Assembly: GCA_944384985.1 (NCBI GenBank)
Contig: CALWVM010000007.1
Location: 1 to 64,000, forward strand
DNA length: 64,000 nucleotides
Reading direction: 5' to 3'
From: an uncultured Clostridia bacterium
GTDB taxonomy: Bacteria; Bacillota; Clostridia; Oscillospirales; Acutalibacteraceae
Part shown: positions 1 to 7,096 of the stretch, in pieces
How positions within the stretch are numbered: position 1 is the first letter of the stretch
How the letters are laid out: each line of letters starts with the position of its first letter
The notes under the pieces: model-generated
Databases searched by the model: none
What the model saw: the letters and a program-made list of their open reading frames with translations, nothing else
What the model was told of the DNA's origin: nothing
Translations under genes and position numbers: made by a program

Positions 1-7
1 CATATAG

Positions 8-96
8 GGAGCGGTATCGAAGTGGTCATAACGGGCCTGACTCGAAATCAGGTAGTCCTCACGGGCTCGTGGGTTCGAATCCCACCCGCTCCGCCA
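8..96 (+). tRNA. tRNA-Ser (anticodon CGA)
   Basis: Complete class II tRNA with a long variable arm. The acceptor stem GGAGCGG (8-14) pairs perfectly with CCGCTCC (86-92), followed by discriminator G93 and an encoded CCA (94-96). The anticodon stem CCTGA/TCAGG encloses loop CTCGAAA, giving anticodon CGA for serine UCG codons. The T arm is GTGGGTTCGAATCCCAC. The gene is the attachment site of the element that follows: its 3' part recurs at 25514-25570. Confidence 0.95.
61..96 (+). repeat. attL core: 3' end of tRNA-Ser
   Basis: Positions 61-86 are identical to 25535-25560. The final ten bases differ from the other copy at only two positions (87-88 CG versus 25561-25562 GT). The repeat covers the end of the variable arm, the T arm and the acceptor 3' strand, a common crossover region for tyrosine integrases. 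Confidence 0.75.
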
Positions 97-100
97 TCGA

Positions 101-142
101 AAAATCCAGTAACCATGCGGGTTTCTGGATTTTTCTTTTTTT
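101..142 (+). terminator. rho-independent terminator after tRNA-Ser
   Basis: A 10-bp stem AAAAATCCAG (101-110) / CTGGATTTTT (125-134) is followed by a run of T, five bases after the tRNA CCA. It probably ends tRNA-Ser transcription, and it lies on the element side of the attachment core. Confidence 0.7.
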
Positions 143-212
143 GCGCCCGCTCCAAAAATCACCCGATTTTGGGCTGTTCTTTCCGTAATTTTGGAAAGAA
201 CAGCTTTTTGCT

Positions 213-1424
213 TTATGCCCCACTTTTTTCTGCGTTTTGCTCCCATCTGCTGCCGAAATCGCCCGCTTCGGGAAGGGGCATGCCGCTCACCATCGCCTGC
301 GCCGAGGAGAGTTTCGAACTGTAATCCAGATGGGCGTAGATATTCGCCGTGGTGGAAAAATCCGAATGTCCCAGCCAGTCCTGAATCTGTTTGAGCGGTA
401 CGCCGTTGGCAAGCAAGAGGGAGGCGCAGCTATGCCTGAGATCGTGGAAGCGCATCTTTTTCATGCCGTGCCGCTGGATGAAAGCAGGGAATTGAGAGGT
501 CAGGTAATCGGGCTTCATCCGTTCGCCCAGCTCATCTACGAATACAAAGCCGTCGTATTCGTAGTTGTAGCAGTTGCCGCAGACTTGCTTGTTCAGCTCC
601 TGCGCCGTTTTGACCTCCGCAAAATATTCCTTGAATCTTCCCACCAGCGGCAAAGTGCGTATACTGGATTTGGTTTTTGCCGACTCCTGCTCGATGATCT
701 GCGTTTTCCCGCCCACATTGACGGAGGTCACCGTCCGTTTGATGGTCAGCGTTCCCCGTTCAAAGTCGATGGCGTCCCACTTGAGCCCTAGCACCTCGCC
801 ACAGCGCAAACCGTAAAAGGAGGCGACCAAAACCGGTAGCTCCAGCTTTGTGCCCTTAACCACTTCAAATAAGTGCTGAAGCTCCGCCGCATCCAAGAAC
901 ACCGGCTGGAAATCGTTCTTCTTTGGGCGGTCTACCTTCATCGCCACGTTCTGCGCTACCAGATCGGTTTTCATGGCGTATTTCAGTGCCTGATGGATCA
1001 CAGCGTGATAGTGGATGACGGAATTGGGTTTGACCGTCTGCAGCTTTTCGGAATAAAACTGCTGGATGTGTCTTGCTTCCAAGTCCTTTAGGGTAATCGG
1101 CTTATTCCGAAAATACGGTTCAATGCTCTGCTTTACCATGCTTTCATAGGAGCCGAAGGTAGTGGGTTTCACCCTGACCTTGACGATCTCCAGCCAGCCC
1201 AGCAGATAGTCGGCAAACAGCATATTGGAGCAAAGCTCACCGATTTCTGCGGGCGGCTCAAAGGCGTTGCGAATTTTCACAAGTTCCGCTTCAGCCTTTC
1301 GTTTGTTTCCCTTTTCGGGAAGTCCGGTGGATATGTACTTGACGTGCCGCTTGTTTTTGCTGTCGTAATAACTCAGCACGGCATAGTAGTATCCCTTTTT
1401 AACCTGTAAATGTCCTGATACCAT
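213..1424 (-). CDS. int: tyrosine-type site-specific integrase of the island
   Basis: A 403-aa phage/transposon-type tyrosine recombinase expected to insert and excise the island at tRNA-Ser. The N-terminal half holds an arm-binding domain and a SAM-like core-binding domain (about residues 70-165). The catalytic domain shows R in GLRCGEVLGL, the HDLRHSCASLL box, LGHSDFSTT and the nucleophile Y in ANIYAHLDY, so the R-K-H-R-H-Y set looks complete. I start at the ATG at 1424, which has GGAGGT nine bases upstream; an ATG eleven codons earlier lacks one. The gene reads toward the tRNA, and a 12-bp stem hairpin lies just beyond its stop (172-203). Confidence 0.93.
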   Translation of the reverse strand: MVSGHLQVKKGYYYAVLSYYDSKNKRHVKYISTGLPEKGNKRKAEAELVKIRNAFEPPAEIGELCSNMLFADYLLGWLEIVKVRVKPTTFGSYESMVKQSIEPYFRNKPITLKDLEARHIQQFYSEKLQTVKPNSVIHYHAVIHQALKYAMKTDLVAQNVAMKVDRPKKNDFQPVFLDAAELQHLFEVVKGTKLELPVLVASFYGLRCGEVLGLKWDAIDFERGTLTIKRTVTSVNVGGKTQIIEQESAKTKSSIRTLPLVGRFKEYFAEVKTAQELNKQVCGNCYNYEYDGFVFVDELGERMKPDYLTSQFPAFIQRHGMKKMRFHDLRHSCASLLLANGVPLKQIQDWLGHSDFSTTANIYAHLDYSSKLSSAQAMVSGMPLPEAGDFGSRWEQNAEKSGA

Positions 1425-1554
1425 ATTTGTTTTACCTCCGTTCTTTGTATCTGGCATTCACGGACAGTCCGGCACCGACAAGGCCATTGTACCCTGCCGG
1501 TGCCGTTCTTTCCATTGTGTGAAGGGCGTGCTCCGCACACATTTTCGGTTCGAA

Positions 1555-2478
1555 TCAGCGGCTGTCCCTGTCCCGCTCCTGCCTGCGCTGCCATTGCTCC
1601 AACAGCTTAATGACCGTATCGCAGACTTGCTTGTCCGTGTAGCTCTTCGGGAAATATTTGCGGATATCCTCACGCTTGAATTTGTACTGTTCCTGCTGAT
1701 TAGGCTTCTGCTCGGCGAGGATGTCGTAGATAGTCTGGTCTTGCAGTACCCCCTCCTGCGAGAGCTTTTTAAGCCGTATGCTTTGTGCGTGAGAGGGTGT
1801 GCAGTCGTTCAGCTCCATTGCGTTTAATAATACCCGTTGTTCCGACTGCTCTAAGTACGAAATTTCCACCGCAGGGTTAAAAGCAATTTTGTTTTCGTCT
1901 ACCATCGATAGCAGTTCGGGAATTAAGTAAGTCAAGCGGATATAGCGTTGGACTTGCCGCTCGCTGTCATCGCTTTCTTTACTCACTTGTGTTACGCTCA
2001 ACAACTTCTCGCCAAGTTGGCGAGAAGTTACACCCTGATGTTTTATAGCGTCCAGCTTCATCTTGTAGGCAAACGCTTTTTCACTGGGCAAAATATGCTC
2101 CCGTTGCAGGTTGGCGTCCACCATTGCAATGACTGCTTCATCATCGCTCATCTCACGAATAATTACGGGCATTGTCTCAATGCCAAGCACCTGACACGCC
2201 GCCAGCCGCCGGTGTCCGGAGATCAACTCGTACCCGCCCTCCGGCAAAGGACGAGCGAGCGCCGGTGTAAGTGTCCCGAATTTCTGGATGCTCTCCATCA
2301 GGCGTTTCATCTCGTCATCGTTCTGGATTTTGAACGGGTGCTCTTTGAACGGATGAAGCTCATTTAATTGAATCTCTTTTACCCGTTCCAGCTTTGCATC
2401 ATCCCGTTCCTCCTGCGAAGAAAACAGCTCGTCCAGCGAATTTGTTGGTAAAATAAAATCTGATTTTCGTTTTGTCAT
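1555..2478 (-). CDS. ParB/Spo0J-like partition or regulatory protein
   Basis: A 307-aa protein of the ParB/RepB/Spo0J family. The ParB nuclease-like fold is seen around residues 35-115, with box ELISGHRRLAACQVLG and the following AVIAMVDANLQRE. An HTH region follows (about 115-190). Family members bind centromere-like sites or act as regulators on mobile elements. The start at 2478 is preceded by AAAGGAGG. No ParA is encoded next to it, which is usual for such integrative elements, so an orphan role in maintenance or regulation is inferred. It lies directly after mobC. Confidence 0.85.
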   Translation of the reverse strand: MTKRKSDFILPTNSLDELFSSQEERDDAKLERVKEIQLNELHPFKEHPFKIQNDDEMKRLMESIQKFGTLTPALARPLPEGGYELISGHRRLAACQVLGIETMPVIIREMSDDEAVIAMVDANLQREHILPSEKAFAYKMKLDAIKHQGVTSRQLGEKLLSVTQVSKESDDSERQVQRYIRLTYLIPELLSMVDENKIAFNPAVEISYLEQSEQRVLLNAMELNDCTPSHAQSIRLKKLSQEGVLQDQTIYDILAEQKPNQQEQYKFKREDIRKYFPKSYTDKQVCDTVIKLLEQWQRRQERDRDSR

Positions 2479-2492
2479 TGTGGTTGCCTCCT

Positions 2493-2831
2493 TTATTGCC
2501 ATTTCAGATTGCTTTTGCCGGGGCGGAGAAACACCGCTTCGATGTCCGCCTGAAATTTGTGCCAGCGCAGCGCTTCCGCTTTCAGCATCGGCACATCGAT
2601 AAAGCCGAGTGCGTTTGCTTTCACGGCAAGCTGGTTGATGTTGTTGCCGATGGCGGAAAGCTGGCGCATTGCTTCATAAAATTTTGCGTCCGGTTTTTCC
2701 TTCGGCTCGTAGCCGTGCAGCAGGATTCGGATCACGGCTGTCTCTGTAATTCCGCAAAGCCTTGCCTTGCGTTTTAACTCTCTGGCGTCCTGCGGAGAAA
2801 GCCAGAACTGTTTTTTGATTCTTCGTTGCAT
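2493..2831 (-). CDS. mobC: MobC-like relaxosome accessory protein
   Basis: A 112-aa basic protein. The N-terminal half resembles a ribbon-helix-helix region (KKQFWLSPQDARELKRKA), and the motif LSAIGNNINQLAVKAN around residues 58-73 is the signature of MobC-type mobilisation proteins, which help a relaxase open oriT. A relaxase gene normally follows or precedes it; none is seen in this window, so it may serve a relaxase in trans or be a relic. It is 14 bp from the parB-like gene and probably in the same operon. Confidence 0.8.
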   Translation of the reverse strand: MQRRIKKQFWLSPQDARELKRKARLCGITETAVIRILLHGYEPKEKPDAKFYEAMRQLSAIGNNINQLAVKANALGFIDVPMLKAEALRWHKFQADIEAVFLRPGKSNLKWQ

Positions 2832-2946
2832 CTTTTTTCATCCTTTCTCTATGGGGTATTAGGGCGCTCCCTAACGAGATTTACCGTTTTACGACTTTTG
2901 GGAGTATAAACGGTCTGCTCGCTAAGATAACGCAGCCATTTTCTGC

Positions 2947-3207
2947 CTATCGCAATTCTTTCAAAAGTGCATCGATACAGCGGATAATTTCATCCTTTTC
3001 AAGCTGCGGAATGGCTGCTCTCAGTTGCTTTAACTGCCGGAAAAGGCGGTAATCTTTTTCTCGGACTGTTGCTTCAACATCCTTTCCAAGCCCCAGTCTC
3101 CGAAGATATTCTGAAAGAGAGAGCGCACAGTAGTCTGCATTTTTCAAAAGCTTTTCTTTCTCCTCCGGCGTTACCCGCACATGGATTCCAAGAGTTTTGC
3201 TTCTCAT
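2947..3207 (-). CDS. small ribbon-helix-helix protein, mobilisation-associated
   Basis: An 86-aa protein starting KTLGIHVRVTPEEKEKLLKNA, the pattern of a ribbon-helix-helix or MobC-like DNA-binding N terminus. A charged helical C terminus follows that could dimerise. It sits between the RepA-like ATPase and mobC on the same strand. The fold assignment rests on pattern only. DNA binding at oriT or operon autoregulation is inferred. Confidence 0.65.
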   Translation of the reverse strand: MRSKTLGIHVRVTPEEKEKLLKNADYCALSLSEYLRRLGLGKDVEATVREKDYRLFRQLKQLRAAIPQLEKDEIIRCIDALLKELR

Positions 3208-3265
3208 AAAATCTCAATCCTTTCCTTTGTTTGTGACGGCAATGACGGCTGTGACGGTCATTTCG

Positions 3266-4282
3266 CTATACCGTGATATTCCCGTCATTTGCGTCACCGC
3301 CGTCACGGCGTATGAATTTAATCAGTCTGCTTTGTCCCGTCCGCTTGGTGCGGTACTCGATTCCGGCGGGCTCTAAGACCTCATAGTAAAACTGCCCTAA
3401 GTACTTGGTTACCACATTGGGCGTGGTTTCCGTCTCCGCCATATCAGCGATCAGCTCGGTGGCGGTTCCTACCCATTCGGTGCGGGATTTCATAAATTCC
3501 GCTACCCGAAAAAGAAACTGCGGGATTTCCGCTTTGCGGATTTCTTCTGTGTTTTTGTGCTCCACAAGCTCCCATTTCAGGTCTTGAAACCGCAGAGTCA
3601 GCTCCTGATATTCCACATCCCGCCCGCAGGCAAGAAAGGTGGCGTCCCTGCTGCTTCGTTTGCGCTTAAGCACATAATTGGTGTCCGCCGCTCCGGTGAT
3701 GCCGGTAGAGCCGGACACCTCGTTGAACGGATCGTCTCCGTCCTTGAGTTTTCGCAGATGATGGACGAGAATAATGGAAATATCGTGCTCATCTGCGATC
3801 CGCTTAATGGAGGAAATGTCATCGTAGTCGTTGCCGTACATTCCCGTTTTCCCGGCGCTGCCTTTGGAATCCCGCACCTTTTGAAGCGTGTCGATAATTA
3901 CCAGCTTTGTCTTCGGGAAGTCCTCCAAGAAGTTAATGATTTCTTCTTCCAGCCCGTTTCCAATCAAGCCGCAGGTTACAGACAAATGGAAACTCCGAGG
4001 CGGATCATTGGTCAAATCGAAAAGTCGGTCTTTAATTCGTCTTTGTGTATCCTCCAAACAGAGATACAGCACATCGCAGTGCATGGTCGGGATTCCCCAA
4101 ACGGGTAGTCCTTGAGACACTTGCAATCCAAGCCACAACATCAGCCAGCTTTTGCCGATTTTGGCGGCTCCGCTCAAGACATTCACCCCTTGTGGGATCA
4201 GCCCATCGACAATGAACATGGTCTTACTCATCGGTGTGGCCAGCAGAGTTTCTGCGTCCACGGTCACTAATTTTCTTTTCAT
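3266..4282 (-). CDS. RepA-like AAA/RecA-fold ATPase
   Basis: A 338-aa protein of the RepA/DnaB-type RecA-fold ATPases (AAA_25 group), which act as hexameric helicases or replication initiator partners on plasmids and integrative elements. Walker A is GAAKIGKSWLML (about residues 38-49), Walker B is KLVIIDTLQKV, and the sensor stretch SIILVHHLRK follows. It starts after AAGGATG. In many integrative elements this gene type supports replication of the excised circle; that role here is inferred. The iteron-like repeats at 5204-5399 are possible partner sites. Confidence 0.8.
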   Translation of the reverse strand: MKRKLVTVDAETLLATPMSKTMFIVDGLIPQGVNVLSGAAKIGKSWLMLWLGLQVSQGLPVWGIPTMHCDVLYLCLEDTQRRIKDRLFDLTNDPPRSFHLSVTCGLIGNGLEEEIINFLEDFPKTKLVIIDTLQKVRDSKGSAGKTGMYGNDYDDISSIKRIADEHDISIILVHHLRKLKDGDDPFNEVSGSTGITGAADTNYVLKRKRSSRDATFLACGRDVEYQELTLRFQDLKWELVEHKNTEEIRKAEIPQFLFRVAEFMKSRTEWVGTATELIADMAETETTPNVVTKYLGQFYYEVLEPAGIEYRTKRTGQSRLIKFIRRDGGDANDGNITV

Positions 4283-4408
4283 AAGTACATCCTTTCGTTT
4301 TTGTTATTCGGACAGTTAGAACACCGAAATCGAAGGGTTTAGTATTCTTACCCTATATATCCCGATTTGGTGTCAAAAAGGCCTTGAAAATAGGGCGTTT
4401 TTGGGTCC

Positions 4409-4765
4409 CTAATTGTCTGCTTTACGCTTTCTGGCGCTCTCGTTTTTCTGCCTGCGGTGCACCTTTTTGCTGCACGATAGGCAGTATTTTTGCCGGTTGG
4501 AGTTTGGCACAAAAGCCGCTCCGCACTCGGCGCAGTGATAAGTACGCTGTTTGAAAATGTCCGCATACAGTTCCTTTTCTGCGGGTAAAACCGCATTGCG
4601 GAAATACCGGCACAGCAACGAATAGGAAATGGTCTGTGGACAGACGCAGGGCTCGCCGTCATCCAGCAATAGGCAGTTGCCATCGTCATAATTGGCGCAC
4701 AGCCTTTTGATCAGGCGGTTGCACCTTGAACGCTGGGACGGGGTAAGCCGCAGGATTTCAGGCAC
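4409..4765 (-). CDS. cysteine-rich VLP domain protein
   Basis: A 118-aa protein matching the Cys-rich VLP family of Clostridia mobile elements: LTPSQRSRCNRLIKRLCANY, DGNCLLLDDGEPCVC and ISYSLLCRYFRNAVLP, then a treble-clef-like CAECGAAF...KYCLSC pair. Eight or more conserved cysteines suggest metal binding. Function is unknown. The start is GTG at 4765, with AAAGGAGG upstream lying within the preceding gene, so the two overlap by 8 bp and are co-translated. Confidence 0.8.
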   Translation of the reverse strand: MPEILRLTPSQRSRCNRLIKRLCANYDDGNCLLLDDGEPCVCPQTISYSLLCRYFRNAVLPAEKELYADIFKQRTYHCAECGAAFVPNSNRQKYCLSCSKKVHRRQKNESARKRKADN

Positions 4766-4991
4766 TTGATTTCACCTCCTTTTTCTCTTCGGTCACGAAG
4801 TTAATTACACTGACTTTCGGGATTTTGAAACTATTGCCGATTTTGATTGCCTGCAATTCACCATCGTTGATGAGATCGTAGGCAAGCTGTCGGCTGATAC
4901 CCAGCATTTCCCGAAGCTGCCGGACGGTCACGATGTCCGGATATTCCGGAAACATCATCTGATAAAGCTCTTTGAGCTCCGATTTTTTCAT
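4758..4991 (-). CDS. excisionase-like HTH protein
   Basis: A 77-aa protein with a MerR/excisionase-type winged HTH: TVRQLREMLGISRQLAYDLINDGELQAIKIGNSFKIPKVSVINF. Such proteins steer the integrase toward excision or regulate the element operon. It is the first gene of the minus-strand element operon, with AAAGGAGG before the ATG. Whether it is the true Xis partner of the integrase cannot be told, because a second protein of the same type is encoded at 5581. Confidence 0.8.
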   Translation of the reverse strand: MKKSELKELYQMMFPEYPDIVTVRQLREMLGISRQLAYDLINDGELQAIKIGNSFKIPKVSVINFVTEEKKEVKSSA

Positions 4992-5203
4992 AGCGCTTCA
5001 ATCCTCCTTTTTTACGGCTATGTAAGGCAGATACCGGCGTGAGGATCATAGTGCCATCCGATATCTGCTGCGTTTTTCCGAATGTCGTTTTCTATCCCTG
5101 CCCCCGTCAAGCGGCGTCGCCGTGCTCGCTTCTTTCGGAAGGTCGTGGCACAGTCATATCTAATTCGGATTGTTATTCAATTTTCAAGGTACAGTATGAA
5201 GGG

Positions 5204-5399
5204 CCTTCACTTACTCCCACTGGGTGAGGTCAAATGCACACCTTAAGCGGGCAAAATATTTACGGATTTAAAAACCTCTTCACTCATTTGGACAAAGGGT
5301 GCCGAAATGCACACCCATTTTCGAGATTTTCCACGAAAAAATTTTATTCGGTGAAAGATCCCTTCACTTATTTGGAATTAGGAGGCCAAAACGCACCCT
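5204..5399. repeat. three iteron-like imperfect direct repeats
   Basis: Three copies of a roughly 38-bp unit lie at 5205-5242, 5278-5316 and 5362-5399. Each begins CTTCACT(T/C)A and ends with a block like GAAATGCACACC or AAAACGCACCC. They fill the otherwise non-coding 4992-5580 interval between the leftward element operon and the rightward cargo. They could be replication iterons, an oriT or regulator sites; the sequence alone does not decide. Confidence 0.6.
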
Positions 5400-5428
5400 A
5401 TTTTTAAGAAAAAACTCTAAAGAAAGAT

Positions 5429-5467
5429 AAAAAAATATGCCCGCCATTGCTGGCAGGCATATTTTTT
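5429..5467. terminator. bidirectional hairpin with A and T tracts
   Basis: AAAAAATATGCC...GCCA pairs with TGGC...GGCATATTTTTT around a small loop, with one mismatch in the stem. Flanking A and T tracts allow termination on either strand. It separates the repeat region from the cargo promoter at 5511. Confidence 0.65.
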
Positions 5468-5510
5468 ATATCTCAAATCGTGTCTATTCCACATAAATCT
5501 ACAAAAATCA

Positions 5511-5539
5511 TTGATTTTAGGTGAATGTTCAAGTATAAT
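5511..5539 (+). promoter_or_regulatory. sigma-A-type promoter for the rightward operon
   Basis: TTGATT (5511-5516), a 17-bp spacer and TATAAT (5534-5539), about 40 bp before the start codon at 5581. It is the only clear promoter ahead of the HTH and Mrr genes. Confidence 0.7.
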
Positions 5540-5580
5540 TATTCTGTATTATTGTATCTCCCTGAAAGTGAGGTTTAAGA

Positions 5581-5769
5581 ATGAACTCTAACATCGAACG
5601 CTGGTACTCCATGAAAGAAATCTGTGAATATCTCGGTGTCAGCCGTGACACCGTACTCGCTTGGATAGACAAAAGAGAAATGCCCGCCACGAAGATCGGC
5701 AGGCTGTGGAAATTTAAGATCAGTGAAGTGGACGCATGGATGAAATCCGGCGTTGCGGCTGAGAAATAA
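5581..5769 (+). CDS. excisionase-family HTH DNA-binding protein
   Basis: A 62-aa single-domain protein: WYSMKEICEYLGVSRDTVLAWIDKREMPATKIGRLWKFKISEVDAWMKSG, the HTH_17/excisionase pattern. Its SD is GAGGT, nine bases upstream. It is first in the plus-strand operon that leads to the cargo and is likely a regulator of that operon or a recombination directionality factor. Confidence 0.8.
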   Translation: MNSNIERWYSMKEICEYLGVSRDTVLAWIDKREMPATKIGRLWKFKISEVDAWMKSGVAAEK

Positions 5770-5781
5770 TTGGTGATTTAC

Positions 5782-5988
5782 ATGGACGAAAAGAGATTGA
5801 AAGCCTTTGAAGATATGCTAAAAGCCATCCTTTCACAGTATGATTCGACTGTACAAAAGATGGCGAAGCTCAAGGCTGAGGGCAAAGAGAAAACTGTAAC
5901 CTACCGCCAACTTTTTGCCAATAAGCTACAACTTCAGGCGATGTTGTCCTATTACCGGACTTATGGGCTTCTAGAGAATGAGGAATAA
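5782..5988 (+). CDS. hypothetical helical protein
   Basis: A 68-aa charged, probably all-helical protein (KRLKAFEDMLKAILSQYDSTVQKMAKLKAEGKEKTVTYRQLFANKL). Small proteins like this often follow the excisionase-like gene in Clostridia elements. The ATG at 5782 is chosen over a TTG four codons earlier. It lies 12 bp after the HTH gene, so they are co-transcribed. Function is unknown. Confidence 0.6.
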   Translation: MDEKRLKAFEDMLKAILSQYDSTVQKMAKLKAEGKEKTVTYRQLFANKLQLQAMLSYYRTYGLLENEE

Positions 5989-5991
5989 CAA

Positions 5992-6234
5992 ATGACGATG
6001 AAATGCAGCCAAATTAAGGACATTGAAGTCAAACATCCGTTGAACCATGTTTTGACCGATAACATAAACAGCCATGAAGTCTATACGAAATGTATCAACC
6101 GAAGCTACTATTACGATAGTTATACTGTCTTTAAGATTGAGGAACTATATGAGCAGAATTCAATTATATTTTCAGTAAAAGAAGAGTGTTATAATGACAA
6201 TAATAGAAGCAATAAAAGAAGTTTTGAAATCTGA
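5992..6234 (+). CDS. small hypothetical protein or junction remnant
   Basis: An 80-aa reading frame with a possible SD (TGAGGA) nine bases before the ATG. It overlaps the start of the Mrr gene by 41 bp. No family is recognised. It lies where the ordinary element backbone gives way to the AT-rich cargo, so it may be a chance frame across an old insertion point. Confidence 0.3.
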   Translation: MTMKCSQIKDIEVKHPLNHVLTDNINSHEVYTKCINRSYYYDSYTVFKIEELYEQNSIIFSVKEECYNDNNRSNKRSFEI

Positions 6235-7015
6235 GCCAAACGGCTTATCTTCGTCAGAAATATATCAAAAAATTATTGATCGTAACTTATACCAATTTGG
6301 AGCTAAAAATCCAGTTGGGGTTGTTAATGGCGAAATTAGGCGACATTGCTTAGGTCTTGATTTCCCTACTGCATATCCGGTAAAACATTTTGCAATCGCA
6401 GGCAAGGAAGGAAAAAAGCTTAAATTTACCATTGCAGATAATAATATTTCTGAAAAAAAGACTTCTCCCTCTAAGAGAATAATGGATGATAACGCTGAAT
6501 TTTTACCAGAGGAAAAAATTGCAAATGCTATTGATGAACATTTACAACAAATCAAACAACAATTGCTGGATAATATAATGTGGAACCATCCTGATTTTTT
6601 TGAGCAACTTGTAGTTGAGCTTTTGCTGAAAATGGGTTATGGATATGACGATAACTCCGGTATAGTAACTGGCGGATCACACGACAATGGCATTGATGGA
6701 ATAATTAGTGAAGATAAATTGGGACTCGATCTTATATATATTCAGGCAAAGCGTTATTTAAACACAAATAAAGTAGGGCGTAAGGAATTACAAGCGTTTA
6801 TTGGCGCAATGGGCCATATTCAAAAAGGTGTGTTTATTACCACATCCTCTTATACCAAAGAGGCTTACTTATTTGGAACCCAACAGCAACAAAAAAGCAT
6901 CAAATTAATAGATGGGAATATGTTAGCGGATTATATGGTCAAATACGGAATAGGAGTTGAGAGTGTGAAAACATTTAATATATATAAAATCAACTCCGAT
7001 TATTTTAAAGAATAA
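6194..7015 (+). CDS. HARE-HTH / Mrr-type restriction endonuclease
   Basis: A 273-aa protein in two parts. Residues 1-80 (IIEAIKEVLKSEPNGLSSSEIYQKI ... KNPVGVVNGEIRRH) match the HARE-HTH winged helix, which is predicted in the literature to read modified DNA or couple to restriction. Residues about 125-255 are an Mrr-type PD-(D/E)XK domain: HPDFFEQLVVELLLKMGYG, the catalytic D in GSHDNGIDGII, and IYIQAKRY carrying the Q-x-K pair. Mrr proteins cut methylated or foreign DNA. Being first in the defence cargo, it is a candidate nuclease effector that reads modification status; that link is inferred. Confidence 0.85.
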   Translation: MTIIEAIKEVLKSEPNGLSSSEIYQKIIDRNLYQFGAKNPVGVVNGEIRRHCLGLDFPTAYPVKHFAIAGKEGKKLKFTIADNNISEKKTSPSKRIMDDNAEFLPEEKIANAIDEHLQQIKQQLLDNIMWNHPDFFEQLVVELLLKMGYGYDDNSGIVTGGSHDNGIDGIISEDKLGLDLIYIQAKRYLNTNKVGRKELQAFIGAMGHIQKGVFITTSSYTKEAYLFGTQQQQKSIKLIDGNMLADYMVKYGIGVESVKTFNIYKINSDYFKE

Positions 7016-7096
7016 ACACTACCAATGCATGATTATAATAAGTCATTAGACATTATCGGTAGGAATAAATCTATCCATTTTAGAAGGTTTGATATT

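Noticed and set aside
237..791. Long plus-strand reading frame across the integrase
   Set aside because: It is the complementary frame of a clear tyrosine recombinase, with no SD and no family resemblance.
5204..5399. CRISPR array
   Set aside because: Only three imperfect repeats with unequal spacing and much divergence; no cas genes nearby.
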